42,163 nucleotides of DNA from a virus. Shown piece after piece: positions 20,741 to 28,210 of this stretch. A program made the translations under genes and the position numbers. The notes beneath the pieces are model-generated. The model searched no databases. It was not told the origin of the DNA and saw only the letters and a program-made list of their open reading frames with translations. The stretch covers positions 1 to 42,163 of IMG/VR virus record IMGVR_UViG_3300046011_007592; one strand, written 5' to 3'. Within the stretch, counting starts at the first letter, position 1. Every line of letters starts with the position of its first letter.

Positions 20741-21466
20741 ATGACTCAACTCGAACAGATCAACGCCCAGATCGCCGCTGCTCAGGCCGCTGCGAAACAG
20801 GTTCTCCCCGCGACCGAAGTCGCTCCGTCGAACGTCGTGGCCTACCAGCCCGCCGCCGTTCAGCCGGGTCGTCCCGTCAAGCTGGGGGAAATGCTGGCCC
20901 AGACCGGCATGCAGGTGAAAGCCTACATGAAGGTCGACAAGGCCGGCTTCTACATCGGCGCCGACACCACCACGCCGATCGACACCATCGAGGTGGAGTT
21001 CGAGATGGACTCCATCCAGCCGTACTTCGGGGTCCGCTACGGCAACCCCGCCAAGTACCTGAAGTCGTTCGACCGGATGGTCGAGTCCCGGACCAAGCGG
21101 TCCTGGGCCGACACGATCAACGAGGCCATGCGTCTCGACGCGAAGTGCAAGGGCGACTACCCGTCGGCCGACATTCCGCTGAAGGTCCTGGCTGACGTGA
21201 AGAACAAGAAGGGCGACGTCCTGATCGCCGCCGGCGAGCTGTTGGGCCTGTCCCTCAGCATCACCAACTTCAAGGACTTCGCGGCCTTCATCAAGCCGTA
21301 CACCGATCTGCAGGACAAGGGCGTCATCGGCAACGCGCTCCTGCGCGGCACGCTGACCGCCGGCCAGCGTTCGGGCAATGGCAACACCTGGGGCGCCGCG
21401 GAGTTCCCGGACTTCCTGATCGTCTCCCAGGACGGCGAAGGAGAAGCGTCGGCCGAGGCCGCCTAA
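20741..21466 (+). CDS. Candidate single-stranded-DNA-binding protein
   Basis: Encodes 241 residues. It has a helical N-terminus (LEQINAQIAAAQAAAKQ), then strand-rich sequence with aromatic/basic mixes (MQVKAYMKVDKAGFYIG, IEVEFEMDSIQPYFGVRYGNPAKYLKSFD). It ends with an acidic tail, DGEGEASAEAA. SSB-type proteins combine an OB-rich body with an acidic C-terminal tail that recruits partners. The gene stands alone between two terminators in the replication module, as expected for a highly expressed SSB. No SSB sequence signature is visible, so this is an inference. Confidence 0.45.
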   Translation: MTQLEQINAQIAAAQAAAKQVLPATEVAPSNVVAYQPAAVQPGRPVKLGEMLAQTGMQVKAYMKVDKAGFYIGADTTTPIDTIEVEFEMDSIQPYFGVRYGNPAKYLKSFDRMVESRTKRSWADTINEAMRLDAKCKGDYPSADIPLKVLADVKNKKGDVLIAAGELLGLSLSITNFKDFAAFIKPYTDLQDKGVIGNALLRGTLTAGQRSGNGNTWGAAEFPDFLIVSQDGEGEASAEAA

Positions 21467-21497
21467 GCCCCGACCGAAGCCCTTCTCTGCAGAAGTC

Positions 21498-21534
21498 GAC
21501 CCCCGCCGGGTTCACGGCCGGCGGGGGTCATTTT
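21498..21534 (+). terminator. Strong intrinsic terminator
   Basis: A perfect 12-bp stem GACCCCCGCCGG/CCGGCGGGGGTC with an 8-nt loop, followed by ATTTT. It ends the SSB-candidate transcript. The next start codon is 34 nt away. Confidence 0.9.
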
Positions 21535-21568
21535 CCCCACATAGCATACGACGTCCGAGGCCACAGCC

Positions 21569-22336
21569 ATGGAAAAAATCGTCTTGTACGATGGGATGAG
21601 TGTGCTCCGAGAGCGCCTCTCTCAACACCACATCTCCCACATCAACATGATCCGCGGGATCATCAACGAAACCCAGATGGCCGGCATGCGGATCTGGACC
21701 TGGGACGGCGTTGGCGGCAACGACGCCCGCCGGAAGATCTTCCCCGCCTACAAGTCGAAGCGGCCTCCGCAGACCCAGTCGCTCTTCGAAGCGATCAACT
21801 TCATCCGCAAGCTGCTGGACCTGACGCCCGCCTGGCAGGCCAGGATCGACGGCTTCGAAGGTGATGATCTGATCGCCGCCCTGGTCGATCAGTTCCCCAA
21901 CAACCGGATCGAGATCCAGACCCGCGACGGTGACTTGGTCGCCCTCACGGACGGCTCGCGTGTCACCTGCACGGCGCAGCTGAAGGAGCCGATCCCTCCA
22001 CACTTCGTCCGCCTCTACAAACTGATGGTCGGCGACCCCAGCGACTGCATCCCGGGCGTCAGGGGCTACGGCAAGAAGTCCTGGGACGTGGCCGACAAGT
22101 TCAAGCTGGCCAAGGCCATCGACCACCTGATGGCCGGCCGTGGATGCGACACCACCGACACCGGCCTCACCGACAAACAGGTCGAGTGGATCCGAGAGAA
22201 CCTCCCCCTCATGGCGACCATGGATCAGATCCTGCGCCCCCTCCCCATCCCCCTCGAACAGGTGAACGGCTCGCTATGGAAAGGTACCGACAATCCCCAA
22301 GCGAGAGAAGAGCTTCTGAGGAAGTATCTTCTCTGA
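21569..22336 (+). CDS. 5'-3' exonuclease (FEN/T5 D15-like)
   Basis: Encodes 255 residues. Motifs in order: LYDGMSVL near the start, WTWDGVGGNDARRKIFPAYKSKR (47-69), a GFEGDDLIAALVDQ acidic block (about 92-105), TRDGDLVALT and a helix-hairpin-helix DNA clamp VGDPSDCIPGVRGYGKKS. These supply the metal-binding aspartates of flap endonucleases. It removes RNA primers or flaps and processes DNA ends next to the polymerase. Start at the only well-placed ATG. Confidence 0.85.
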   Translation: MEKIVLYDGMSVLRERLSQHHISHINMIRGIINETQMAGMRIWTWDGVGGNDARRKIFPAYKSKRPPQTQSLFEAINFIRKLLDLTPAWQARIDGFEGDDLIAALVDQFPNNRIEIQTRDGDLVALTDGSRVTCTAQLKEPIPPHFVRLYKLMVGDPSDCIPGVRGYGKKSWDVADKFKLAKAIDHLMAGRGCDTTDTGLTDKQVEWIRENLPLMATMDQILRPLPIPLEQVNGSLWKGTDNPQAREELLRKYLL

Positions 22337-22449
22337 AGTTCACTTCGAGGCCGAAGTGTTTGAAGGCCGGCAAAGGTCACAACCGCATCAAAGTCCAATC
22401 CGGACCGCGCGTTTACTACACCACCCGAGGATCAAGGAAGAGAAGCTGA
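22276..22449 (+). CDS. Small basic protein overlapping the exonuclease gene
   Basis: Encodes 57 residues in another frame, overlapping the exonuclease end by 61 nt and TGATG-coupled to the next gene. Its non-overlapping part (KFTSRPKCLKAGKGH, NRIKVQSGPRVYYTTRGSRKR) is strongly basic and looks coding. The exact start is uncertain, since no clear Shine-Dalgarno sequence is seen. It could be a nucleic-acid-binding peptide. Confidence 0.45.
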   Translation: MERYRQSPSERRASEEVSSLKFTSRPKCLKAGKGHNRIKVQSGPRVYYTTRGSRKRS

Positions 22450-22616
22450 TGGAAAACCCTACCGAAGGCATGCGCGACTTCGTCTACGAGCTGGGCCTGT
22501 CCAAGGCCGGCCGCAAGGCCCGCGGCGACTACCAGAAGACCCCCGCCGGCGCCAAGTGCGTGAAGGGGCAGCGCTACCTGCACCCGACCAAGGGCTGGCG
22601 GATGGTGGGCAAGTGA
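22449..22616 (+). CDS. Hypothetical small basic protein
   Basis: Encodes 55 residues, starting in a TGATG overlap and ending in a GTGA overlap. It has a helix MRDFVYELGLSKAGRKARGD and a basic C-terminus GQRYLHPTKGWRMVGK. No family is recognised. The tight coupling supports it. Confidence 0.6.
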   Translation: MENPTEGMRDFVYELGLSKAGRKARGDYQKTPAGAKCVKGQRYLHPTKGWRMVGK

Positions 22617-22783
22617 GCGACCTCGCAGAGCTGGAGCAGCTGGCCCGGCCGACGACGCCACCCCACCGCGGCGGGTTCGACACCTACCAGGAGCAGGCCC
22701 GTCGCCGCTCGAACAACATCCGATCCTTCCAGAAGAAGGGTCATCCCACCCGGGCCGACACCGGCCTCAGGAACTTCTCATGA
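22613..22783 (+). CDS. Hypothetical small protein upstream of DNA polymerase
   Basis: Encodes 56 residues from a GTG overlapping the previous stop; its own stop overlaps the polymerase ATG (ATGA). It is basic in the middle (YQEQARRRSNNIRSFQKKGH). It is probably needed for translational coupling to the polymerase. No family is recognised. Confidence 0.6.
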   Translation: MSDLAELEQLARPTTPPHRGGFDTYQEQARRRSNNIRSFQKKGHPTRADTGLRNFS

Positions 22784-25449
22784 AGATCACCCCCGCCCGC
22801 ACCGTCCTCGTCGACGCGACGAACTTCGAGGAGCTGCTGCCGGGGATCCTGGAAGTTGTCTCCAAGGCGATGTTCCTCGGCCTCGACTGTGAGACCGACG
22901 ACCGGGATCGCCACGCCGGCCTGACCACCTTCTGCAAGTACGACCCCGAGACGGGTCACAAGAAGCGGGGCAAGCTGGTCTTCGACATGCGCCGCTCCAA
23001 CCTGGACGGCCTGTCGATCTACGCCGAGGGCCACGACGTGGCCTGGTACTTCAACATCTACCACGCCGACGTCGAGAACCGGATCCCGTGGGCGAAGATG
23101 GTCCAGGTCCTCGACGCTCGCAGCGACGCGGCGTCCTGGGTCTGCCACAACAGCCCCTACGAGCTGACCATCTTCAGGAACTGCACGGGCTACGAGCTGA
23201 CCAACACCATCTGCACCATGCAGATGTCGGTCACGGCCTTCGGCGATGACGAGTACGACCGGGACCGCTTCGTCACGCGGGACCTGGGCGACCTGCAGAA
23301 GTGGGTCAACCCCCTCTTCGACGCCTGCGTGAAGTCGGCCATGCCAGAGCCGGGGCAGAAGTTCAGCCGTGCGGTCGAGGACATCATCGGCAAGATCACC
23401 GCCAAGGAGGCGGACAGCGCCGGCTCGTACAACGGCTACGTCGACGACATCGCCTACGGCCACGGCCTCAAGGGTCTGGTCAAGGCCTTCTTCGGCCACC
23501 AGATGTCGACCTTCGCCGAGACCCTGGGTGACGACGCGCACATGGGGCAGCTCACGGGCGCCCAGGTGGCCGAGTACGGCGCTGAAGACGCCTTCTGGGT
23601 CATTCCCCTGTTCCGCACCCTGATGGCCTACATCGCCGAGAAATCGCCCAACGCGCTTGGCACGTTCTTCACCCAGGAGAACCCCATGGCCGAGGTCTTC
23701 TCGGACATCTGGACCGGAGGCATGCGCGTCAACTTCGAGGCCATCGAAAGCCGCCGGGTGATCGAGCGCATGACCTACGCCGCCCAGCTGCGGGAACTGA
23801 GGGCCGCCCTGCGGACCATCACCGTGCCGGCCGAGCCCAATGCCGAGCTGCTCAAGCGTGAGACCTGGTACGCCAACAACTGGCAGGGCTACCGAGCCAG
23901 GATCATGAACTGGGCCAGGATGGCCGACACCGAGGACGACTACGAGGAGTGCTTCCGGGTTGGGTCGGCCGTGTCCAACGCCTGGGCCGTCGATCGCAAG
24001 GACACCCGGGCCAAGTCGCCACTCTCGATCACCCACTACATGGTCGTCCGCACGATCGTTCACGACCTACTCGGCGCCAAGCTCCTGTTCTCCAAGGGCA
24101 AGATCAAGTGCGACGGCGAAGGCCGGGCCAAGATCAAAGAGACCTACGACGCCGACAGCGTCGAGGCCAAGGTGCTCGATCTGATGACGTCGCTGACCAG
24201 CGTCGAGCAGCGGATGAAGCTGTACCTGACCCCGTGGATCCTGCTCACCGACCCTGAGACCCACCGTCTCTATCCGTCGATCACGAGCATGCTCAACAGC
24301 CGGCGGATGGCGATGCGCGATCCCAACTCCAACCAGATGGCCAAGCGAGGAGAGTCCACCTACGTCCGCGGGTTCATCCTCGGGGACAACGACGACCACC
24401 TGATCGTCTCGCTGGACTGGTCGGCCATCGAGCTGGTCATCATCGGCGAGCTGTCGGGCGACCCGGGGTTCTTCAAGGCCTTCGGCCAGCTGCCTCACGA
24501 AGACATGCACGCCGGCGCCGCGGCCGACATCCTGCGGGTCGAGATGCCGTTCCTGTCGGAGGAGTCCTTCCTCGACCTGCGCCGCTTCTCGGACCCCAAC
24601 GACTGGTGCGATCACTGGGGCTTCGACCCCGCTCACACCGCTCGCCTCTTCACCAACCTCAAGGGCGAAGACATCGCCGACCCGGGCAAGGCCCGCAGCT
24701 ACTGGAGAACGGAAATTGGGAAGGGCTCGAACTTCAACTACTGGTTCTCGGGCTTCCTCACCACGGTCGGTGAACGCATGGGCTGGTCGATGCAAAAGAC
24801 CGGCCAGGCCACGGAGTTCTACCGCAATCGCTTCCCGGTCGCCGAAGACTGGCGGGTCAGCCTTCTCCACCAGGGGCAGCTCAAGGGTTGGGTCGAACTC
24901 CCTGACGGCCATCGTCGTCGACGCTATGAGGCTACTGTCGAGTGGCTCGACATGTTCAAGGACAAGTGGCCGAACCTCGAGGAGACCCGTGGGGCGGTCC
25001 ACGAGATCGCTCGCCGCATCCATCGTCGCGCTGGCAACCAGCTGGTCAACTCGATGGTGCAGGGGACGTGCGCGACGATCATGAAGCGGTCCAGCCGGCG
25101 CATCCGGGATGCCATCCCGAAGATGGGATGGGGTGAGGGCCGGGCCCGTCTGATCATGCCCAACCACGATGAGGGCGTGTTCTCGGTCCACCATGCGATC
25201 GTGCCCGAGTTCATCGAGATGGCTCGGTCGATCATGGTCTCCCATGACGACATCTTCCCGACGTTGAAGCTGGACGCCACGCCGGCGGTCGGCCGCACGT
25301 TCGAGCCCTGGCACGCGGAGAAGGCCCCGTTCGGCCAGGTCGAGCTCTACGAAGCACCCAAGGCGTCGTTCATCACTCCGAGCAGCGAAGGCAAGCGCCT
25401 CACTCCTGACGAGGTGAGAGAAGTTTGCAAGTACCTGATGGCGGCGTGA
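22780..25449 (+). CDS. polA: Family A DNA polymerase with 3'-5' exonuclease domain
   Basis: Encodes 889 residues. Exonuclease motifs: DCE (D36, E38), CHNSPYEL (~125) and YGAEDAFW (~266). Polymerase motifs: A, SLDWSAIELVIIGELSGD (~543-560); B, GKGSNFNYWFSGF (~646); C, NHDEG (~794). The usual Arg of DYSQIELR is Val, and the O-helix reads NFNYWFSG where the common form is NFGxxYG. These changes may alter nucleotide selection. It is the phage replicative polymerase; no 5' nuclease domain is fused, matching the separate exonuclease gene upstream. Confidence 0.92.
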   Translation: MKITPARTVLVDATNFEELLPGILEVVSKAMFLGLDCETDDRDRHAGLTTFCKYDPETGHKKRGKLVFDMRRSNLDGLSIYAEGHDVAWYFNIYHADVENRIPWAKMVQVLDARSDAASWVCHNSPYELTIFRNCTGYELTNTICTMQMSVTAFGDDEYDRDRFVTRDLGDLQKWVNPLFDACVKSAMPEPGQKFSRAVEDIIGKITAKEADSAGSYNGYVDDIAYGHGLKGLVKAFFGHQMSTFAETLGDDAHMGQLTGAQVAEYGAEDAFWVIPLFRTLMAYIAEKSPNALGTFFTQENPMAEVFSDIWTGGMRVNFEAIESRRVIERMTYAAQLRELRAALRTITVPAEPNAELLKRETWYANNWQGYRARIMNWARMADTEDDYEECFRVGSAVSNAWAVDRKDTRAKSPLSITHYMVVRTIVHDLLGAKLLFSKGKIKCDGEGRAKIKETYDADSVEAKVLDLMTSLTSVEQRMKLYLTPWILLTDPETHRLYPSITSMLNSRRMAMRDPNSNQMAKRGESTYVRGFILGDNDDHLIVSLDWSAIELVIIGELSGDPGFFKAFGQLPHEDMHAGAAADILRVEMPFLSEESFLDLRRFSDPNDWCDHWGFDPAHTARLFTNLKGEDIADPGKARSYWRTEIGKGSNFNYWFSGFLTTVGERMGWSMQKTGQATEFYRNRFPVAEDWRVSLLHQGQLKGWVELPDGHRRRRYEATVEWLDMFKDKWPNLEETRGAVHEIARRIHRRAGNQLVNSMVQGTCATIMKRSSRRIRDAIPKMGWGEGRARLIMPNHDEGVFSVHHAIVPEFIEMARSIMVSHDDIFPTLKLDATPAVGRTFEPWHAEKAPFGQVELYEAPKASFITPSSEGKRLTPDEVREVCKYLMAA

Positions 25450-25463
25450 AGAAACTTTCAGAG

Positions 25464-25478
25464 TAGTGTAGTACACAA
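25464..25478 (+). promoter_or_regulatory. Palindrome TAGTGTA-G-TACACAA, site C
   Basis: One mismatch in the outer right arm. Central base G, as in site D. The downstream AGAGCA-x-TC also matches site D, so C and D form a subtype distinct from A and B. It lies between the polymerase stop and the gene at 25526. A weak stem GGGTA/TACCC (25495-25499 with 25508-25512) follows. Confidence 0.65.
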
Positions 25479-25525
25479 GAGCATTCTCTTCAGCGGGTAC
25501 TTGCTATTACCCCTAGTGTCTTCTG

Positions 25526-25954
25526 ATGAAGAACACTGGCAAGCCCTCTGAAGAGTTGTTCGACGCCGCCTGGAAGCGATGCGGAAAGCACGCATTCAAC
25601 TTCAAGTTCGCCGACAGTGCGGCCCTCACCGGCATGAACAAGAAGGTGGTCGCGGCCCTGGCCCAACCATCCGATCGGCTGATCGTCCACCGAGGCGCAG
25701 TTGAGTTCGCCGAAGTCAAGTCCACCAACAACCCGACGTCGTTCCCCTTCAGCATGCTGAGGCGGACCCAGAAGGCTTTCGCAGCATTCGTGCTCGCAGC
25801 CGGCGGGCAATACGTCGTCTATGTTCACTCGCTGATCCACAACCAGTGGTTCCGCATCCCCTACGACAAGATCAACTCTGTGAAGGAGGAAGGTCGCGAG
25901 TCGATCAAATGGGAAGACCTCATCTTTCACAAATGGATACCTCCCCATGTATGA
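25526..25954 (+). CDS. RecU-like Holliday-junction resolvase (PD-(D/E)xK)
   Basis: Encodes 142 residues. The order PSDRLIVHRGAVEFAEVKST, then NPTSFPFSMLRRTQKAFAAFVLAAGGQYVVYVHSL, then WFRIPYDKI follows RecU-type nucleases: an Asp, then E-x-K, a SFP segment, a Q-containing helix and a G-G strand. It would cut branched DNA formed by phage recombination and replication. It is shorter than bacterial RecU. First gene after palindrome site C; its end overlaps the next gene by 8 nt. Confidence 0.65.
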   Translation: MKNTGKPSEELFDAAWKRCGKHAFNFKFADSAALTGMNKKVVAALAQPSDRLIVHRGAVEFAEVKSTNNPTSFPFSMLRRTQKAFAAFVLAAGGQYVVYVHSLIHNQWFRIPYDKINSVKEEGRESIKWEDLIFHKWIPPHV

Positions 25955-26504
25955 CATCATGATCGACCTCGAGACCTCCGGGACCGAGCCGGATTACAGC
26001 GCGATCATCCAGATCGCCGCCGTCCAGTTCGACTACGAGACCGGCGCGATCGGGCAGACCTTCGACCGCTCCCTCTGGTTCCCGCCGGGCCGCTACTGGG
26101 ACGAAAGCACCCGTGAGTGGTGGGGCAAGAACCCGGACATCCTCAACAGGATCTTCGACCAGTCCGAGGATCCGGCGCTGGTCGTCTCGGCCTTCGCCGA
26201 GTGGTGCCGCAACGTGACGATGGGCATGCAGCCCCTGCGGATGTGGGCGAAGCCGATCAGCTTCGAGTTCCCCTTCCTCGCCAGCTACTTCAGGCAGTTC
26301 GGCGAGGAGAACCCGTTCCACTTCCGCGAGGCGATCGACATGCAGTCGTTCATCCGCGGCACTCGGCAGAACCCCAACGCACCGGCGTTCGACAAGGAAG
26401 TCCCGTTCGTCGGCGACGCCCACTACGCCATCGACGACTGCTTCCACCAGATCCGCATCACCCAACACGCCAAGTTCCTCTTCCGGCCGGAGGCCGCTCA
26501 ATGA
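25947..26504 (+). CDS. DEDDh 3'-5' exonuclease (T4 DexA-like)
   Basis: Encodes 185 residues. MIDLETSGTEPDYSAIIQIAAV holds the first catalytic D-x-E. WAKPISFEFPFLASYFRQF carries the second block, and DAHYAIDDCFHQIRI carries the H-x-A-x-x-D motif. The layout with a W-x-x-K-N-P segment resembles T4 DexA and related phage exonucleases. Probably degrades single-stranded DNA or RNA ends. ATGA coupling leads into the ligase. Confidence 0.8.
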   Translation: MYDIMIDLETSGTEPDYSAIIQIAAVQFDYETGAIGQTFDRSLWFPPGRYWDESTREWWGKNPDILNRIFDQSEDPALVVSAFAEWCRNVTMGMQPLRMWAKPISFEFPFLASYFRQFGEENPFHFREAIDMQSFIRGTRQNPNAPAFDKEVPFVGDAHYAIDDCFHQIRITQHAKFLFRPEAAQ

Positions 26505-27055
26505 CCCCTGAATTCAAACCTTTCCCCAAGATGCCCCGGCTGGCTCGGGAGATCGTCATCACCGAGAAGATCGACGGCACGAACGGCCAGGTCCACGTCA
26601 CCGAAGACGGCGCCGTCATCGCCGGCAGTCGCACGCGCTGGATCACGCCGGCCGAGGACAACTACGGCTTCGCCCGGTGGGTCGAGGAGCACAGCAGCGA
26701 GCTGCGCGAACTCGGCCCGGGCAGCCACTTCGGCGAATGGTGGGGCGCTGGCATCCAGCGTCGCTACGGCCGGTCCGGCCAGGGGGCGAAGACCTTCAGC
26801 CTGTTCAACGTCGCCCGGTGGGGCGCGGAGCGGCCGGCGTGCTGCGAAGTGGTGCCCACCCTGTACCACGGGCCCTTCAGCGAGCGGATGATCGAGAAGA
26901 CGCTGTTCGACCTGACGATGAAGGGCTCGTCGGCCGCCCCGGGCTTCATGGATCCGGAGGGCATCATCATCTTCCACACCGCCGCCCAGATGGGCTTCAA
27001 GCGCACCATCCGGGATGACGAGGCTCCCAAGTCCCTCAAGGCGGTGGCGGCGTGA
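26501..27055 (+). CDS. RNA ligase family protein (minimal nucleotidyltransferase domain)
   Basis: Encodes 184 residues. Motif I is TEKIDGTNG (K23 the AMP-accepting lysine), with motif III/IIIa-like SHFGEWWGAGI (E79), motif IV PEGIIIF (E153) and motif V FKRTI (K167). It contains only the catalytic domain, without the C-terminal domain of T4 Rnl1 or Rnl2. Candidate for repair of nicked RNA such as cleaved tRNA. Coupled by ATGA to DexA and GTGA to SbcD. Confidence 0.8.
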   Translation: MTPEFKPFPKMPRLAREIVITEKIDGTNGQVHVTEDGAVIAGSRTRWITPAEDNYGFARWVEEHSSELRELGPGSHFGEWWGAGIQRRYGRSGQGAKTFSLFNVARWGAERPACCEVVPTLYHGPFSERMIEKTLFDLTMKGSSAAPGFMDPEGIIIFHTAAQMGFKRTIRDDEAPKSLKAVAA

Positions 27056-28008
27056 TCGTCGTCAAGCTCGGGGACACCCACCTCGGCAAGGTCTTCCAGA
27101 ACGGCGTCCCGCTGCATCGGCGGGGCGATCGGGAGAAGACCCAATGGGCTGACTTCGAGGCCAGCCTCGCCGAGCCCTGCGATCTCCACATCCAGATGGG
27201 CGACCTGTTCGACAAGCGGGTCGTGCCCTTCAACGTCATCTACAAGACGGCGGCGCTCTATCGCGCGGCGGCCAAGGCCAACCCCGATCGGACCTACGTC
27301 GTGAACCGGGGCAACCACGACGCCAGTCGGGACCTGGAGCTGGTCTCCGCCTACCAGCTGTTCGCGGCCATCATCGGCGACCATCCGACGATCAAGGTCG
27401 CCCAGGACGAGCCGGTGGTGATCGGCAGCCATGTCATCATCCCGTGGCACCCGACGATCCACGCCGAAGAGATGGTCGAGCTGCATCAGGCCAACATCGA
27501 GGGCGCCGAGGCCGTCTATGGTCACTGGGACATTGTCGCCATCGGCGACACCACGAACCTGATCCCGGCCGCTCAGCTCGACAACCTCGGCGTCGCCCAA
27601 GCCTTCACAGGTCACGACCACCTGGCCCGTGAGCTGGAGATCGACGGCTTGCCTGTCACGATCACCGGCTCGATGCAGCCCTACTCGCATGCCGAAGATC
27701 CCGACGAGCGGTTCTACGTCACCCGCCGGCTGGGGTACGTCCTGGCCCACCTGGACGAGTTCGCCGACAAGTGCCTCCGGGTCGCCCTGACCCGCGAGGA
27801 GACACTCGATGTTCCCATCGAGTGTCTGCAGCTGCAGCTGGCCCGCGACAAGGAAGGCGGCGGCGTTGAGGTTCTCGAGACGCTCGACTTCGACGCCTTC
27901 GACTTCAACGCCCTGTTCCAGGAGGCCTGCGAGACGGTTGGTCTGAACCCCGATCTCAGCAAGGCCGCTCGAGAGAAACTGGACGAGGCTCGTGGCCCTC
28001 AATCCTAG
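27052..28008 (+). CDS. SbcD/Mre11-like nuclease subunit (T4 gp47-like)
   Basis: Encodes 318 residues from a GTG overlapping the previous stop. It is a calcineurin-type phosphoesterase: GDTHLG (D8, H10), MGDLFD (D51), NRGNHD (N88, H89), GHWD and TGHDH (about 157 and 189). The C-terminus is a helical cap region. With the SbcC-like protein two genes downstream it should form the end-resecting nuclease used in phage recombination and replication restart. Confidence 0.88.
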   Translation: MIVVKLGDTHLGKVFQNGVPLHRRGDREKTQWADFEASLAEPCDLHIQMGDLFDKRVVPFNVIYKTAALYRAAAKANPDRTYVVNRGNHDASRDLELVSAYQLFAAIIGDHPTIKVAQDEPVVIGSHVIIPWHPTIHAEEMVELHQANIEGAEAVYGHWDIVAIGDTTNLIPAAQLDNLGVAQAFTGHDHLARELEIDGLPVTITGSMQPYSHAEDPDERFYVTRRLGYVLAHLDEFADKCLRVALTREETLDVPIECLQLQLARDKEGGGVEVLETLDFDAFDFNALFQEACETVGLNPDLSKAAREKLDEARGPQS

Positions 28009-28210
28009 ACACGAGGCCATCGTGGCGCTGCTCACCCACGGGCTCGAGACAGTTCCACTCAGTCATCCCGAGACCGCCCTGCTTCGGCAGGTGATCCTCG
28101 CCTACCAGGGCGGGGATCCTCGTGCGTTTGCCGACGCCAATCCCGAACTTGAGCTGCCCGTCGAGGCCCTGCTCCTGAAGATGAAAGCGATCATGTCCCA
28201 TGTTTCATAA
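27992..28210 (+). CDS. Small protein between SbcD and SbcC homologues
   Basis: Encodes 72 residues from a GTG inside the end of sbcD, overlapping sbcC by 11 nt. It is predominantly helical (HEAIVALLTHGLETVPLSHPETALLRQVILAYQ, then PVEALLLKMKAIM). An analogous small gene (46.1) interrupts genes 46 and 47 in T4-like phages, but I see no sequence basis to equate them. Function is unknown; the coupling suggests a role with the nuclease. Confidence 0.6.
   Translation: MALNPRHEAIVALLTHGLETVPLSHPETALLRQVILAYQGGDPRAFADANPELELPVEALLLKMKAIMSHVS

Noticed and set aside
24067-25476. 469-codon minus-strand frame opposite the polymerase C-terminus
   Set aside because: The plus strand holds polymerase motifs A-C; the antisense product is low-complexity Val/Asp/Arg/Leu.
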